Shown here: piece by piece, positions 1 through 15,000 of the stretch
Numbering within the stretch: the first letter of the stretch is position 1
Layout of the letters: every line of letters begins with the position of its first letter
Origin: Actinomadura graeca
GTDB taxonomy: Bacteria > Actinomycetota > Actinomycetes > Streptosporangiales > Streptosporangiaceae
Length of the DNA: 64,000 nucleotides
Assembly: GCF_019175365.1 (NCBI RefSeq)
Contig: NZ_CP059572.1
Location: 2,604,001-2,668,000 of the forward strand
Direction of reading: 5' to 3'
Program-made: the position numbers and the translations under genes
The notes under the pieces: model-generated
The model's input: only the letters and a program-made list of their open reading frames with translations
What the model was told of the DNA's origin: nothing
The model's database searches: none

Positions 1-3000
1 GGACCTCGGCGAACGCCGCGCACAGGATCTCCTCCCGCGGCGTCTCGGGGGCGCGTCCGGCGCCCGCCCCGTACTCGGGGGCGGGCAGCGCCCGGCGGTC
101 GAGCTTGCCGTTGGACGTCAGCGGAAGCCCGGGCAGGGCCACCACGGCGGCCGGGACCATGTGGTCCGGCAACCGCCGCGCCACGTGCTCCCGCAACCGC
201 GCGCCGAGGCCGCCGTCTTCCGTCTCCCCGGGATCCGGTGCCCCGGAGCCTGGGACGGTGGCGGTGGCCGCCGGTACGACGTAGGCCACGAGGCGCCTGT
301 CGCCGGGCGTGTCCTCCCGGGCGACGACGGCCGCCTGCGCGACGTCCGGGTGCGCGTGCAGGACGGCCTCGACCTCGCCGGGCTCGATCCGGAACCCGCG
401 GATCTTCACCTGCTCGTCGGCGCGGCCCGCGAACGTCAGCTGACCGTCGGGACACCACCTGACCAAGTCACCCGTCCGGTACATCCGCTCGCCGCCGGGC
501 CCGAACGGGCACGCCACGAAGCGCTCGGCGGTCAGGCCGGGGCGGCGCACGTAGCCCCGGGCGAGGGCGGCCCCGGCGATGTAGAGCTCTCCGGCGACCC
601 CCACCGGCACCGGCCGGAGCGTCTCGTCCAGGACGTAGAGGCGGGTGCCCGCGATCGGGCGGCCGAACGGGACCGGGCCGGGACGGTCCGGGTCCACCGG
701 CCCCGACGCCACCATCACCGTCGCCTCGGTCGGCCCGTAGGTGTTCACCAGCCGTCGCCCCGCGGACCAGGTCCGCGCGGCCCGCTCGCCGATCGCCTCG
801 GCGCCCACCAGGATCGTCCGCACGTGCGCGAGGTCCGGCGGGTCGAGCACGCCGAGCAGCGACGGCACCACGCTCGCCGCCGTCACCCCGGACAGCCCGC
901 CGAGCGACCGTGGCTGCGTCCGCTGCCGCTCACCGGCCACCCACAGGGTCGCGCCGCAGGCCAGCGCCACCGCCACGTCCAGGACCGACGCGTCGAAGCC
1001 GAACGAGGCGAACTGCAGGACCCCCTCGCCGGGGGCCGCGCCCATCACCGGGCCGAACACCGACACCAGGTTCGCGAGCGAGCCGTGGGTGATCGCCGCG
1101 CCCTTCGGCGTGCCCGTCGACCCCGACGTGTAGATCACGTAGGCGAGCGCGGCGGGACCGGCACCGACGTCGGGAATCCTCGTCGCGGGGCATGCGGCGA
1201 GCGCCGCCGCGGTGTCCGGGTCGTCCAGCGCCACCGCGTGCGCCCGGCCGGGCGGCAGGCCGTCCAGGACGTCCCGGGTGCTCAGCACCAGTTCCGCGCC
1301 GCTGTCGCCGAAGACGAGGGCGGCGCGCTCGGCCGGGTGCCGGGCGTCGACCGGGACGTAGGCGGCCCCCGCCTTCCACACCCCCAGCACCGCCGTGATC
1401 ATCCGCTCGTCCCGGGGGAGGCAGAGGCCCACCACCGACTCGGCGCCGATCCCCTGGCCGCGCAGGAAGTGCGCGAGCCGGTTCGCGTCGGCGTCCAGGT
1501 CCCCGTACGTCAGCCCGGCGCCGTCGGCCACCACCGCCGTCGCGTCCGGGACCTCGGCCGCCCGCCGTTCGAACGCCACGTGCACCGGCGTGTCCGTGCG
1601 GGGCGGCCCGGTGTCGTTCCACCCGGTCAGCAGCAGGTCCCGCTCGTCGGCGTCCAGGACGTCCACGGCGTGCAGCCGCACCGCCGGGGCCTCCGCCACG
1701 ATCTCCAGGACGCGTGTCCAGCGGCGGGCGAGGTCCTCGACCGTGGCCGCGTCGAACAGGTCCGCCGACCCGGTGACCGACCCGCGCAGCCCGTCCGGCC
1801 GGCCGTCGCCGCCGACCGCCTCGCCGAGCACCACGTCGAGGTCGAATTTCGCGGGCACCGGCTCCGGCTCGGCCCGGGCGACCGTTCTATTGGAGACCCG
1901 CCCGTCCTCCGCGGACCCGTCCTCCGCAGCAGGGGACGTGCCGCCGACCCGCACCCCCGGCAGTTCCGGCGCCGCGCGGCCGATGTCCTCGACGGTGAGC
2001 ATCACCTGGAACAGCGGGTGCCGCGCCAGCGACCGGGACGGCGCCAGCTCCTCCACCAGCCGCTCGAACGGCACGTCCTGGTGCGCGAGGGCGTCCAGGC
2101 CCGCTTCGCGGACCCGGCGGAGCACCTCCCGGAACTCCGGGTCGCCGGACAGGTCCGTGCGGATCACCAGCGTGTTGACGAAGAAGCCGACCAGGTCGTC
2201 CAGGGCCTCGTCGGTGCGTCCCGCGACGGCCGTCCCGACGGGGACGTCGGTTCCGGCGCCGAGCCGCGACAGCGTCACCGCGAGCGCCGCCTGGAGCACC
2301 ATGAACAGCGTGACGCCCTCGGCGCGGGCCAGCTCCGCCAGCCGCTCCCGCACCGGCTCCGGCACCCGCGTCGCCACCCGGTGCCCGCGGTGGCCGGCCG
2401 CCGCCGGACGGGACCGGTCGGCGGGCAGCGCCAGTTCCTCCGGGACGCCCGCGAGCGTCCGCCTCCAGTACGCGACCTGCTCCGATAGCAGCGCGTCCGG
2501 GTCGTCGTCCTCGCCGAGCAGCTCCAGCTGCCACAGCGCGTAGTCGGCGTACTGCACCGGCAGCGGCTCCCAGCCCGGCCCCCCGCCCTCCAGCCGCGCC
2601 GCGTACGCCTCCGACAGGTCCCGGGCCAGCGGGCCCATCGACCAGCCGTCACCGGCGATGTGGTGCACCACGACCGCCAGCACACGCTCGTCCGCGGCCG
2701 TCTCGAACAGCCACGCCCGGATGGGCACCTCCGCCGCCAGGTCGAACGCGTGCGCCGACGCCCGCGCCACCGCGTCCGGCAGTTCCCCGGGGACGACCCG
2801 CCGCGTCTCGGGCGCCCAGTCCAGGTCCTCGACGTCGAGGATCCGCTGGTAGGGCTCGCCGTCCGCCACGGGGAACACCGTCCGCAGCGACTCGTGGCGC
2901 GCGATCACGTCCCGGAACGCCGCGGACAGCGCCGCGACGTCCAGCCCGCCCGTCAGGTGGACGACCATCGGCAGGTTGTAGGTCGGGCTGGGGCCCTCCA

Positions 3001-3079
3001 GCCGGGCCAGGAACCACAGCCGCCGCTGCGCGAACGACAGCGGCACCCGCGCGGGCCGCGCGGCCGCCCGCAGCGGCGT
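1..3079 (-). other. Giant NRPS module 10: C-A(X)-PCP (cut by window edge)
   Basis: C domain with [10 protein letters not shown], then an A domain with code DALSLGTVMK, the same specificity as modules 5-8 but with ordinary GC-rich codon choice. Motif A10 ([10 protein letters not shown]) lies at about 85-120 and the carrier domain is cut after LCAAFAEV. The protein therefore continues to the left. Confidence 0.8.
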
Positions 3080-6000
3080 CCGCGCCCGTCCCGCGCCGTC
3101 ACCGGCCAGGCGCGCGGCCAGCGCCGCCACCGTCGGCGCCTCGAACAGCGTCCGGACCTCGACCTCCACGCCGAGCACCGTCCGGAGGCGGGACACCAGC
3201 CGGACCGCGAGCAGCGAATGCCCGCCGAGGTCGAAGAACCCGTCGTGCACCCCGACCGACTCCACGCCGAGCACCTGCGCGAACGCGCCGCACAGCAGCT
3301 CCTCCTCGACCGTCGAGGGGCCCCGGCCCTCCCCCGCGGCGTACTCCGGCGCGGGCAGCGCCCGGCGATCCAGCTTCCCGTTCGGCGTCAGCGGCAGCTC
3401 CGGCAGGGCGACAACGGCGGCCGGGACCATGTACTCCGGCAGGAACCGCGCGACGAACCCCCGCAGGTCGCCTTCCGCGGTGCCACCGTCCGGCATGGCC
3501 CCGGTACCGCCGCCGTCCGGGACGACGTAGGCGACGAGTCGCCTGTCGCCCGGCGTGTCCTCCCGGGAGACCGCCACCGCCCGCGCCACGCACGGATGCG
3601 TGAGCAGGACGGCCTCGATCTCGCCGGGCTCGATCCGGAAACCCCGGATCTTGACCTGGTCGTCGACCCGGCCGATGAACGTGAGCAGGCCCCCGGCGTC
3701 CCATCGGACCAGGTCACCGGTGCGGTACATCCGTGTCCCGGACGGCCCGAAGGGGCAGGCGACGAACCGCTCCCCGGTCAGGCCCGGGCGGCGCAGATAC
3801 CCGCGGGCCAGCCCGCAGCCGCCGATGTACAGCTCCCCGGCGACACCGGCGGGCACCGGCCGCAGCGCCGCGTCCAGCACGTACACGCGGGTGTTGGCGA
3901 TCGGCCGTCCGATCGGCGGGTCTCCGGCCGCACCGGGTGCCTTGCCCGCCCCGGACGCTTCGGGCGCTTCGGGCGCTTCGGGCGCTTCGGGCGCGAGCGA
4001 CGCCGACGTCGACCAGATCGTCGTCTCCGTCGGCCCGTACACGTTCAGCACCTCACCGGCGGACGCCGTGAGCGCCGCCGCCAGGTCCGCGGGCAGGGCC
4101 TCGCCGCCGACCAGCACCCGCAGCCCGGCCAGGTCGGCTCCGGTGCCCGCCAGCACCGACCGCCACAGGCTCGGTGTGGCCTGGACGACGCCGATCCCCG
4201 CGTCCTCGACCAGCCGTCCCAGCGCGTCCGGTTCGTACAGGACGTCCTTGTCCGCCAGCACCACCGTGCCTCCGCGCACGAGCGGCAGGAACAGCTCCAG
4301 CCCGGCGATGTCGAACCCGACCGTGGTCACCGCCAGCAGCCGCTCGCCCACCCGCATCCGCACCTGCTCCTGCATGCCGGTCAGCAGGTTCAGCAGCGCC
4401 AGCCGGGAGACCACCACGCCCTTGGGACGGCCGGTGGACCCGGACGTGAAGATCACGTACATCGGGTGCGCGTCGGTGACCGGCGCGAGCCGCTCGGCGT
4501 CGGTCACGTCCGCCGCCGGGCACGCCGCGACCGCGGCGGAGGTGTGAGGGTCGTCCACGACCACGGCCGTCCCGGCGGCGGGCAGCAGCCCGGCGAGGCC
4601 GGCCGAGGTCACCGCCGCGACCGGCGCGGCGTCCGCGACCATCATCGCGAGCCGCTCGGCCGGGTGGTCCACGTCCACCGGCAGGTAGCCGGCGCCCGAC
4701 TTGGCCACCGCCAGCAGCGCCACCGGCAGGTCCACCGAGCGGGGCAGCGCCACCGCGACGAACCGCTCCGGTCCCGCGCCGCACGCGATCAGCCACCGCG
4801 CCAGCCGGTTCGCCCGCGCGTTCAGCTCCCCGTACGACAGTTCCGCGCCGCCCGCGACCACCGCCACGTCGTCGGGCGCGACCGCCGCCCGTTGCTCGAT
4901 CAGCCCCGTGACCGAGGAGTCCGGCAGCGCCGCGGCCGTGTCGTTCCAGCCGGTCAGCAGCCGCTCCCGCTCGCGCGGGCCGAGCACGTCGATCGTCCGC
5001 AGCGGGACGTCCGGATCGCCGCGCAACGTCCCGGCCAGGGCCTCGACCAGGGCGCGGACGGCGATGCCCAGCCGGCGGCCGACCGCCGGGGCGTCGATGG
5101 ACGAGACGGCCTGGACGGTCACGCTCATCTTCGCGGTGCCGTCGTCGTTGACGCCCACGGTCAGCGGGTAGTTCGTCCGGTCCCGGTCGAGCAGGCTCCG
5201 GATCCCCTCGACCGGCAGCTCCCGCGCCGCGTCCGCCGCCCGGCCGTCGGAAGCCCGGTCGGCGGGCTCCTGGTCGATGGCAGCCGCGCCCGCCTGCCCG
5301 CCGGGGACCTGGTCGGCGTGGACGTAGTTGAACAGCGAGGTGAACAGGGGCGTGTCACCGGCGATCCCGCTGGCCTGCTGCGCCACGGCCAGCGGCGTGT
5401 GCTCGTGCTCCAGCAGCCCCGCCAGCTGGACGCGCATCTCCTCGACGGCCGCCCGGACCCCCGTCCCGCCGGTCCGCAGCCGCACCGGCAGGGTGTTGAT
5501 GAAGGGGCCGAGGACGCGGTCGGCGCCCGCCCCGGCGTTCATCCGGCCGAACAGCACGGTGCCGAACACCACGTCCTCACGTCCCGACAGCGTCGCCAGG
5601 ACCCGCGCCCACGCCACGTGCAGCACCGTCGCCGGGCTGACGCCCAGCAGCCGCGCCACCTCACGCAGCCGGGCGACCACCTCGTCGTCGACCGGGACCA
5701 GCTCGGAACCGACGTCGGCGCCGTCGCCGCGGACGTCCATCAGCCCGAACGGCGCCGTCGGCTCGGTCACGTCACCCAGCAGATCGGCGAAGAACCGCGC
5801 GTGCTCGGCCCGCGGCACCTCCCGGGACCGGGCGACGAAGTTGCGGAACGGCAGCGCCGGGGCCAGCTCCTCCGGACGGCCCGCGAGCACGGCCCGCATC
5901 TCCCGCAGGAGGGCGTCCATGCCCATGTGGTCCTGGAGCATGTGATGCATCCGCACCAGGCCCAGCCAGCGGCCGCCGTCCAGCTCGGCGATGTGGACGT

Positions 6001-9000
6001 CCATCATCGGTGCCCTGCCGAGGTCCATCGCCGTCCCGGCCGCGGCCATCAGCGCGTCGACCGCACCCGGGAGGCCGACGCCCTCACCTGGACATTCGAC
6101 GGGAAGGGCGTGTTCGGTCACCGGCAACGCGGCACGCCGCCACACGACCTGGACCGGCTCGTTCAGACCGTCCCAGACGACCGCCGTCCGGTAGATGTCA
6201 TGGCGGTCCACCACCTGCTGCAACGCGTGGACGAACCCGTCAAGACGGTTCCGCGAGTCGAATTCCAGCACCCGCGCGGTGACGTAGACGTCATCGCCGC
6301 CCTTGGCCATGAGGTGGTGGAAGAGCATGCCCTCCTGGATCGGCGCCAGCGGATACACGTCCGCGACATTCGCCGCGCCACCCTCGATCCCCGCGATGAG
6401 GCGATCGATCTCCGGCTGCGACAACTCCACCAGCGGCAGCATGTCCGGCGTAATCCGGTCGGCGTTTCGCGGGATGAGGTTCTCCGGCACCGCCACCGAT
6501 TCCGTGCCCGCCACGCGCGCCAGACCGGCGGGGGTCGGCGACGCGAACAGCGCCCGCACCGGAACCGACACACCCCGCATCCGCAGCCGCTCCACCAAAC
6601 GCACCGCCAGCAGCGAATGCCCACCCAGCCGGAAGAAGTCGTCCTCCACCCCGACCGCGTCCAATCCGAGGACGTCGGCGAACACCTCGCACAGGATCTC
6701 CTCCTGGACGGTGGTCGGCCCGCGGCCTTCACCGGTGCTGTATTCGGGCGCCGGTAGCGCGCGGCGGTCGAGCTTTCCATTGGGGGTGAGCGGCAGTTCC
6801 GGTAAAGCCACTAGCGCGGACGGGACCATGTAGTCGGGTAACCGGTCGCCGACGAACTCCCGCAACTCTTCAGGATCGGGAGCGGCCTGGAGGTCGGCGG
6901 GGACGACATAGGCGACGAGTCGCTTGTCGCCTGGGTCGTCCTCGCGCGCCACCACGGCGGCCTGAGTGATGTCCGAATGCGCCAGCAGCGCCGCCTCGAC
7001 CTCGCCGGGCTCGACGCGGAACCCACGGATCTTGATCTGTTCATCAGCCCGGCCCGCGAAGACCAGCTGGCCATCGGGAGCCCACCTCGCCAGATCTCCG
7101 GTCCGGTACATGCGCTCACCCGGCGCCCCGAACGGACAGGCGACAAACCGCTCCCCGGTCAATCCCGGGCGTCCCGCATAACCCCGCGCCAGCCCGGCAC
7201 CGGCGACATATAACTCTCCGGCCACGCCGATCGGCACCGGACTCAGCAGATCGTCCAGCACATACAGCCGGGTATTGGAGATCGGACGGCCGAACGGCAC
7301 CGGGCCGGGACGGTCGGGATCCACCTCAGCCGCCGCGACCATCACCGTCGCCTCGGTCGGCCCGTAGGTGTTCACCAATTGCCGACCCGCAGACCACGTC
7401 CGCGCGGCCTGCTCGCTGATCGCCTCCGCACCCACCAGCAGCGTCTCAACCTGCGCCAGATCCGCTGGCTCCAACACCCCCAGCAACGACGGCACCACAC
7501 TCGCCGCCCGCACACCGTCCAACTCCCGCAACCTCTGTGGATGATCTCGCTGCTCGGCGCCGGCCACCCACAACGCCGCACCATGCGACAACGCCACCGC
7601 CACATCCAACACCGACGCATCGAAACTGAACGACGCGAACTGCAACACCCCAACACCAGGACCGGCACCCATCACCGGACCGAACACCGACACCAGATTC
7701 ACCAACGAACGGTGCGACACCGCCACACCCTTCGGAACCCCCGACGACCCAGACGTATAAATCACATACGCCAAACCCAACCCACCCACTGCCACCGAAA
7801 CCGAATCCCCCGGCTCCTTCGGGAGAAGACCCGGCTCGTCCACACACACAGCCGGAACCCCCGCGAAACCATCGACCGCACCCTCACTCCGAACCGTCAG
7901 AACGAGCTCAGCGCCACTGTCGGCGAGCATGAATCCGACCCGCTCGGACGGAAGGTCCGCATCGATGGGCACATACGCCGCCCCCGCCTTCCACACACCC
8001 AAAATCGCCGCCACCATCTGCGCACCGCGCGGCAGGCACAACCCCACCACCGACTCCGCGCCCACACCCATGTCGCGCAGATACCGCGCCAGACGACCCG
8101 CCTCCGCATCCAACTCGACATAAGTCACCTCGACGCCGTCGGCGACCACCGCCACCGCACCCGGCCCAGCCGCCACCCACCGCTCGAACAACCCCACCAC
8201 CGAAACACCCGCAACCTCAGCCGCAGTGTCGTTCCAGCCGTCCACTACCTGGTGGCGTTCCTCGGCGCCGAGGATGCCGATCGTGAGGAGGGCGACGTCT
8301 TGGCCGCCGTCCAGGGTCCCGGCCAGGACGTCGAGGAGGTTCGACACCGTAGTCCGCAGCAGCTCCCCGACCGCGTTCGCGTCGATGGACGCGACGGCCT
8401 CCACGGTGAGGCTGAGCAGGTCCGGTCCCAGGTCGTTCACCGCGACGGTCAGCGGATAGTTGGTCCGCTCGCGGGCGAGGACACTGCGGACTCCGTCGAT
8501 CGGCTGCCGCTGGTCCTCGCCCGCCTGCTGGTCGCTGTGCCGGTAGTTGAACAGGGAGGTGAACAGCGGTGTGTTGCCGACGATTCCGCTGGCTTGCTGG
8601 GCGACCGCCAGCGGCGTGTGCTCGTGCTCCAGCAGTCCCGCCAGTTGTGCGTGCATCTCCTCGACGGCCGCGCGAGCTCCCGTCCCGGCCGTCCGGAGCC
8701 GTACCGGCAGGGTGTTGATGAAGGGGCCGAGGACGCGGTCGGCGCCCGCCCCGGCGTTCATCCGGCCGAACAGCACGGTGCCGAACACCACGTCGCCGCG
8801 TCCCGACAGCGTCGCCAGGACCCGCGCCCACGCCACGTGCAGCACCGTCGCCGTGCTCACTCCCAGGTGCCGCGCCACCTCGCGCAGCCTCGCGACGATC
8901 CGGGCGTCCACCAGGAGGGAGTCGGAGATGACACCGCCGCCGTCGCCGCGGACGTCCATCAGCCCGAACGGCGCGGTCGGCTCGGTCACGTCACCCAGCA

Positions 9001-12000
9001 GATCGGCGAAGAACCGCTCATGCTCGGCCCGCGGCACGCCCCGCGTCTGGGCCACGAAATTGCGGAACGGCAACGCCGGCGCCAGCTGCTCCAGTTGCCC
9101 GGCGAGGACCATTCTCAGTTCGCGCAGCAGGACGTCCATGCCCATGTGGTCCTGGAGCATGTGATGCATCCGCACAAGCCCGACCCAGCGGCCGTCGTCC
9201 AGCTCGGCGGTGTGGACGTCCATCAGCGGCGCCCGGCCGAGGTCCATCGCCGAGCCGACCGTGGCCAGCAACGCCTCCGCCGTCTTCGGACGCTCGGCGC
9301 CGATCTCGTGCTCCACGACCGGCAGGACGGCGCGCCGCCACACGACCTGGACCGGCTCGCTCAGACCGTCCCAGGCCACAGCCGTCCGGTAGATGTCATG
9401 GCGGTCCACCACCAGTTGCATCGCTTGGACGAACTTCTCCAGGCGATCCCGCGAATCGAATTCCAGGCCGCGCGCCGTCATGTAGACGTCCGCGCCTTCA
9501 CCAGCCATGAGGTGGTGGAAGAGCATGCCCTCCTGGATCGGCGCCAGCGGATACACGTCCGCGACATTCGCCGCGCCACCATCGATCCCGGCGATGAGGC
9601 GATCGATCTCCGGCTGTGACAATTCCACCAACGGCAGCATGTCCGGGGTGATGACCTGTGCATCCTCAGGAATCAGGTTCTCCGGCACCACCATCGAATC
9701 GGTGCCCGTCACGCGCGCCAGACCGGCGGGGGTCGGCGACGCGAACAGCGCCCGCACCGGAACAGACACACCTCGAACCCGCAGCCGCTCCACCAAACGC
9801 ACCGCCAGCAGCGAATGCCCGCCCAGCCGGAAGAAGTCGTCCTCCACCCCGACCGCGTCCAACCCGAGGACATCGGCGAACACCTCGCACAGGATCTCTT
9901 CACGCAGCGATGACGGCGCCCGGCCTGCCCCGGACGTGTATTCCGGAGCGGGCAATGCCCTGCGATCGAGCTTCCCGTTCACGGTTAGTGGCAGTTCCGG
10001 TAAAGCCACCAGTGCGGACGGGACCATGTAGTCGGGTAACCGGTCGCCGACGAACTCCCGTAGCTCTTCGGGCTCGGGAGCGGCCTGGAGGTCGGCGGGC
10101 ACGACATAGGCGACGAGTCGCTTGTCACCCGGGTCGTCCTCCCGCGCCACCACGGCGGCCTGCGCGACATCCGAATGCGCCAGCAGCGCCGCCTCGACCT
10201 CGCCCGGCTCGACGCGGAACCCACGAACCTTCACCTGCTCATCCGCCCGGCCCGCGAACACCAACTGACCGTCCGGAGCCCACTTGGCCAGGTCCCCGGT
10301 CCGATACATCCGCTCACCCGGCAACCCGAACGGACAGGCGACGAACCGCTCCCCGGTCAATCCCGGGCGTCCCGCATAGCCCCGCGCCAGCCCCGCACCG
10401 GCGACATACAACTCCCCGGCCACGCCCACAGGAACTGGACCAAGCGATGCGTCCAGCACAAACAACCGGGTGTTCGAGATCGGACGGCCGAACGGCACCG
10501 GGCCGGGACGGTCAGGGTCCACCTCAGCCGCGGCGACCATCACCGTCGCCTCGGTCGGCCCGTAGGTGTTCACCAATTGCCGACCCGCAGACCACGCCCG
10601 CGCCGCCTGCTCGCTAATTGCCTCCGCACCCACCAGCAGCGTCTCAACCTGCGCCAGATCGGTCGGCTCCAAGACCCCCAGCAGCGACGGCACGACACTG
10701 GCCGCCCGCACACCGTCCAACTCCCGCAATCTCTGTGGATGATCTCGCTGCTCGGCGCCGGCCACCCACAACGCCGCACCATGCGACAACGCCACCGCCA
10801 CATCCAACACCGACGCATCGAAACTGAACGACGCGAACTGCAAGACCCCAACACCAGGACCGGCACCCATCACCGGACCGAACACCGACACCAGATTCAC
10901 CAGCGAGCGGTGCGACACCGCCACGCCCTTCGGAACCCCCGACGACCCCGAGGTATAAATCACATACGCCAAACCCAACCCGCCAACAGCCACCGAAATC
11001 GAATCCCCAGGCTCCTCCGTCACCTGAGGGTCGTCCAGGAACACGACCGGCAATCCGGCCGACGCATCTACCACGCCCCCGGTTTCCTGAACCATCAGAA
11101 CGAGCTGCGCACCGCTGTCGGCCAGGATGAATCCGACCCGCTCGGACGGAAGGTCCGCATCGATCGGCACATACGCCGCCCCCGCCTTCCACACACCCAG
11201 AATCGCGGTCACCATCTGCGCACCGCGCGGCAGGCACAACGCCACCACCGACTCCGCGCCCACACCCATGTCGCGCAGATACCGCGCCAGACGACCCGCC
11301 TCCACATCCAACTCGCCATAAGTCACCTCGACACCATCGGCGACCACCGCCACCGCACCCGGCCCAGCCGCCACCCACCGCTCGAACAACCCCACCACCG
11401 AAACACCCGCAACCTCGACCGCAGTGTCATTCCAGCCGTTCAGCACCAGGTCGCGCTCATCCGCGTCCAGGACGTCCACGGCGTGAAGCCGAACATCCGG
11501 AGTCGCGGTCACGGTGTCCAGCACACGCAGCAGCCAGCCCGCCAGCCGCTCAGCCGTCCTACGCTCGAACAGATCCGAGGACGCGACGACCACACCCCGC
11601 AGACCGGCAGGACGGCCCTCCTCGTCGAACTCCTCCCCCACCGACACATCCAAATCGAACTTCGCCACCGTTTCCGGGCCGTCCGAACGCAGCGCCTCAG
11701 CGACCACACCCGGCAATTCGAGCACCGCCCGGTCGGTGTTCTGCACCGTCAGCATCACCTGGAACAACGGATGCCGCGCCATCGACCGCGACGGCGCCAG
11801 CTCCTCCACTAGCCGCTCGAACGGCACATCCTGATGCGCCAGCGCACCCAAACCCGCCTCACGCACCCGCCCAAGAACCTGACGGAACTCCGGATCGCCC
11901 GACAGATCAGTACGGATCACCAGCGTGTTGACGAAAAAGCCCACCAGATCATCCACAGCCTCATCGGTACGCCCCGCCACCGCCGAACCAACCGGAATAT

Positions 12001-15000
12001 CGATGCCCGCACCCAGCCGCGACAACATCACCGCCAACGCCGCCTGCAACACCATGAACGCCGTCACACCCTCGGCCCGCGCCAACTCCACCAGCCGCCC
12101 ATGGACCTCGGCAGGGACCCGCACTGGCACCCGATGACCGCTATGACCGGCCGCCGCAGGACGAACCCGATCCGCCGGGAGCAACAACTCGTCGGGAGCG
12201 CCGGCCAGTGTCGTCCGCCAGTAGTCCATCTGCGCCGACAGAAGACTCTCCGGGTCGGACTCCTTACCGAGGAGTTCGCGCTGCCACAACGCATAGTCGG
12301 CGTACTGCACCGGCAACGAATCCCAGACCGGCTCCCGGCCCTCAAGCCGCGCCGCATACGCCACCGCGACATCCCGCCCCAGCGGCACCATCGACCAGCC
12401 ATCACCGGCGATGTGATGCACCACGACCACCAGCACCCGCACATCCGGACCGGCCTCGAACAACCACGCCCGGATCGGAACCTCAGCCGACAGATCGAAG
12501 GCATACCGCGACGCCTCACCCACCACCCGCAGCAAATCCCCGGCCTCCACCCGCGAGACCCGCAGATCCCACACCAACTCCTGCGGCTCGAGAATCCGCT
12601 GATACGGCTCACCCTCCACAGACGGGAACAGCGTCCGCAGCGACTCGTGACGGATGACCACGTCCCTCAAAGCCGCTCCGAGAGCACCGACATCGATCTC
12701 GCCTGTGAGTCGAATCGCAGCAGGGATGTTGTAGGTCGGGCTGGGGCCTTCCAACTGGCCGAGGAACCATAGCCGACGCTGGGCGAACGACAGCGGCACC
12801 CGCTCCGGACGCACCCCCGCCCGCAACGGCAGACGAACCCGGCCATCCCCGCCTGCGGCCACACGAGCAGCCAAACCCGCCACCGTCGGAGCCTCGAACA
12901 ACGCCCGAACTTCCACCTCCACCCCAAGCAGAACCCGAACCCGCGACACCAACCGCGCCGCCAACAACGAATGCCCACCGAGATCAAAGAAGTTGTCCTC
13001 CACCCCCACCGCGTCCACACCTAGGACATCGGCGAACGCGCCGCAAAGGATCTCCTCCTGGACGCTGTTCGGCCCGCGGCCTTCACCGGTGCTGTATTCG
13101 GGCGCCGGTAACGCGCGGCGGTCGAGCTTTCCATTGGGGGTAAGCGGCAGTTCCGGTAAAGCCACCAGCGCGGACGGGACCATATACTCCGGCAACCGCG
13201 CCGCCACGAACCGACGTAGCTCTTCGGGAGCAGGGGCAGCCTGAGGATCGTCGGGGACGATGTAGGCGACTAAACGCTTGTCGCCGGGACCGTCCGCACG
13301 CGCTACCACGGCGACCTGGGACACGTCGGAATGGGTCAGCAGCGCCGCCTCTACCTCGCCAGGCTCGATTCGGAACCCTCGAACCTTCACCTGCTCATCC
13401 GCCCGGCCCGCGAACACCAGCTGACCGTCCGGAACCCACTTCGCCAGGTCCCCGGTGCGATACATGCGCTCACCCGGCGTCCCGAACGGACAGGCGACGA
13501 ACCGCTCCCCCGTCAACCCCGGGCGTCCCGCATAACCCCGCGCCAACCCCACACCGGCGACATACAACTCCCCGGCCACGCCGATCGGCACCGGGCTGAG
13601 CGTCCCATCCAGCACATACAGCCGGGTGTTCGAGATCGGACGGCCGAACGGCACGGGGCCCGGACGGTCAGGATCCACGGGAGCAGCAGCGACCATCACC
13701 GTCGCTTCCGTCGGCCCATAGGTGTTCACCAGCCGCCGACCCGCAGACCACACTCGCGCCGCCTGCTCACTGATCGCCTCCGCACCCACCAGCAGCGTCT
13801 CCACCTGCGCCAGATCGACCGGGTCCACCACACCCAGCAGCGACGGCACCACACTCGCCGCCCCAACCCCGGCGAAGGCGCGAAGCAACCCAGGCTCCGC
13901 ACGCTCACGATCACCCGCCACCCACAACGCCGCACCCTGCGACAACGCCACCGCCACATCCAGAACCGACGCATCGAAACTGAACGAGGCGAACTGCAAC
14001 ACCCCAACACCCGGCCCGGCACCCATCACCGGACCGAACACCGACACCAAATTCAGCAATGACCCATGCGAAACCGCCACGCCCTTCGGGATCCCAGACG
14101 ACCCCGACGTATAAATCACATACGCAAGGCCGGTCGGGTGTACCTCGGTTGACGCCTCGAATGCAGGGTGTTCCGTAGACGGATAGGGCTGGTCCAATCG
14201 GACGGCTGGCACTCCGGCCAAGCCCTCTTCGCTGACGGCGTCCTCGGCCCGAACCGTCAGTACCAGCTCCGCACCACTGTCGGCGAGCATGAACGCGACC
14301 CGCTCGGGTGGAAGGTCCGCATCGATCGGCAGATATGCCGCGCCCGCCTTCCATACGGCCACGATCGCGGTCACCATTTGCGCCCCGCGCGGCAGGCACA
14401 GGCCGACCACCGATTCGGCGCCCACGCCACAACCACGCAGGTAGCGCGCCAGACGACCCGCCTCCGCGTCCAGTTCGCCGTAGGTCACCTCGACGCCGTC
14501 GGCGATCACCGCCACGGCACCCGGCTCAGCCGCCACCCACCGCTCGAACAACCCCACCACTGACGACCCCGACACGTCCGTCACGAGGCCGTTCCAGCCA
14601 TTCAGCACCAGGTCGCGCTCATCCGCGTCCAGGACGTCCACCGCGTGAAGCCGAACGTCCGGGGTGGTGGTGACGGTCTCCAGCACACGGGCGAACCATT
14701 CGGCCAGCCGTGCAGCGGTCGCGCGGTCGAACAGATCCGTGGAGGCGACGACCGCGCCCCGCAGTCCCGCAGGACAGCCCTGCCCGTCGAACTCCTCCCC
14801 CACCGACACATCCAGATCGAATCTCGCCACCGTTTCCGGGCCGTCCGAACGCAGCGCCTCAGCGACCACGTCCGGCAAATCGAGCATTGCGCGATCGGTG
14901 TTCTGCACCGTCAACATCACCTGGAACAACGGATGCCGCGCCAGTGCTCGTTCGGGAGCCAATTCCTCCACGAGGCGCTCGAACGGCACGTCCTGATGTG

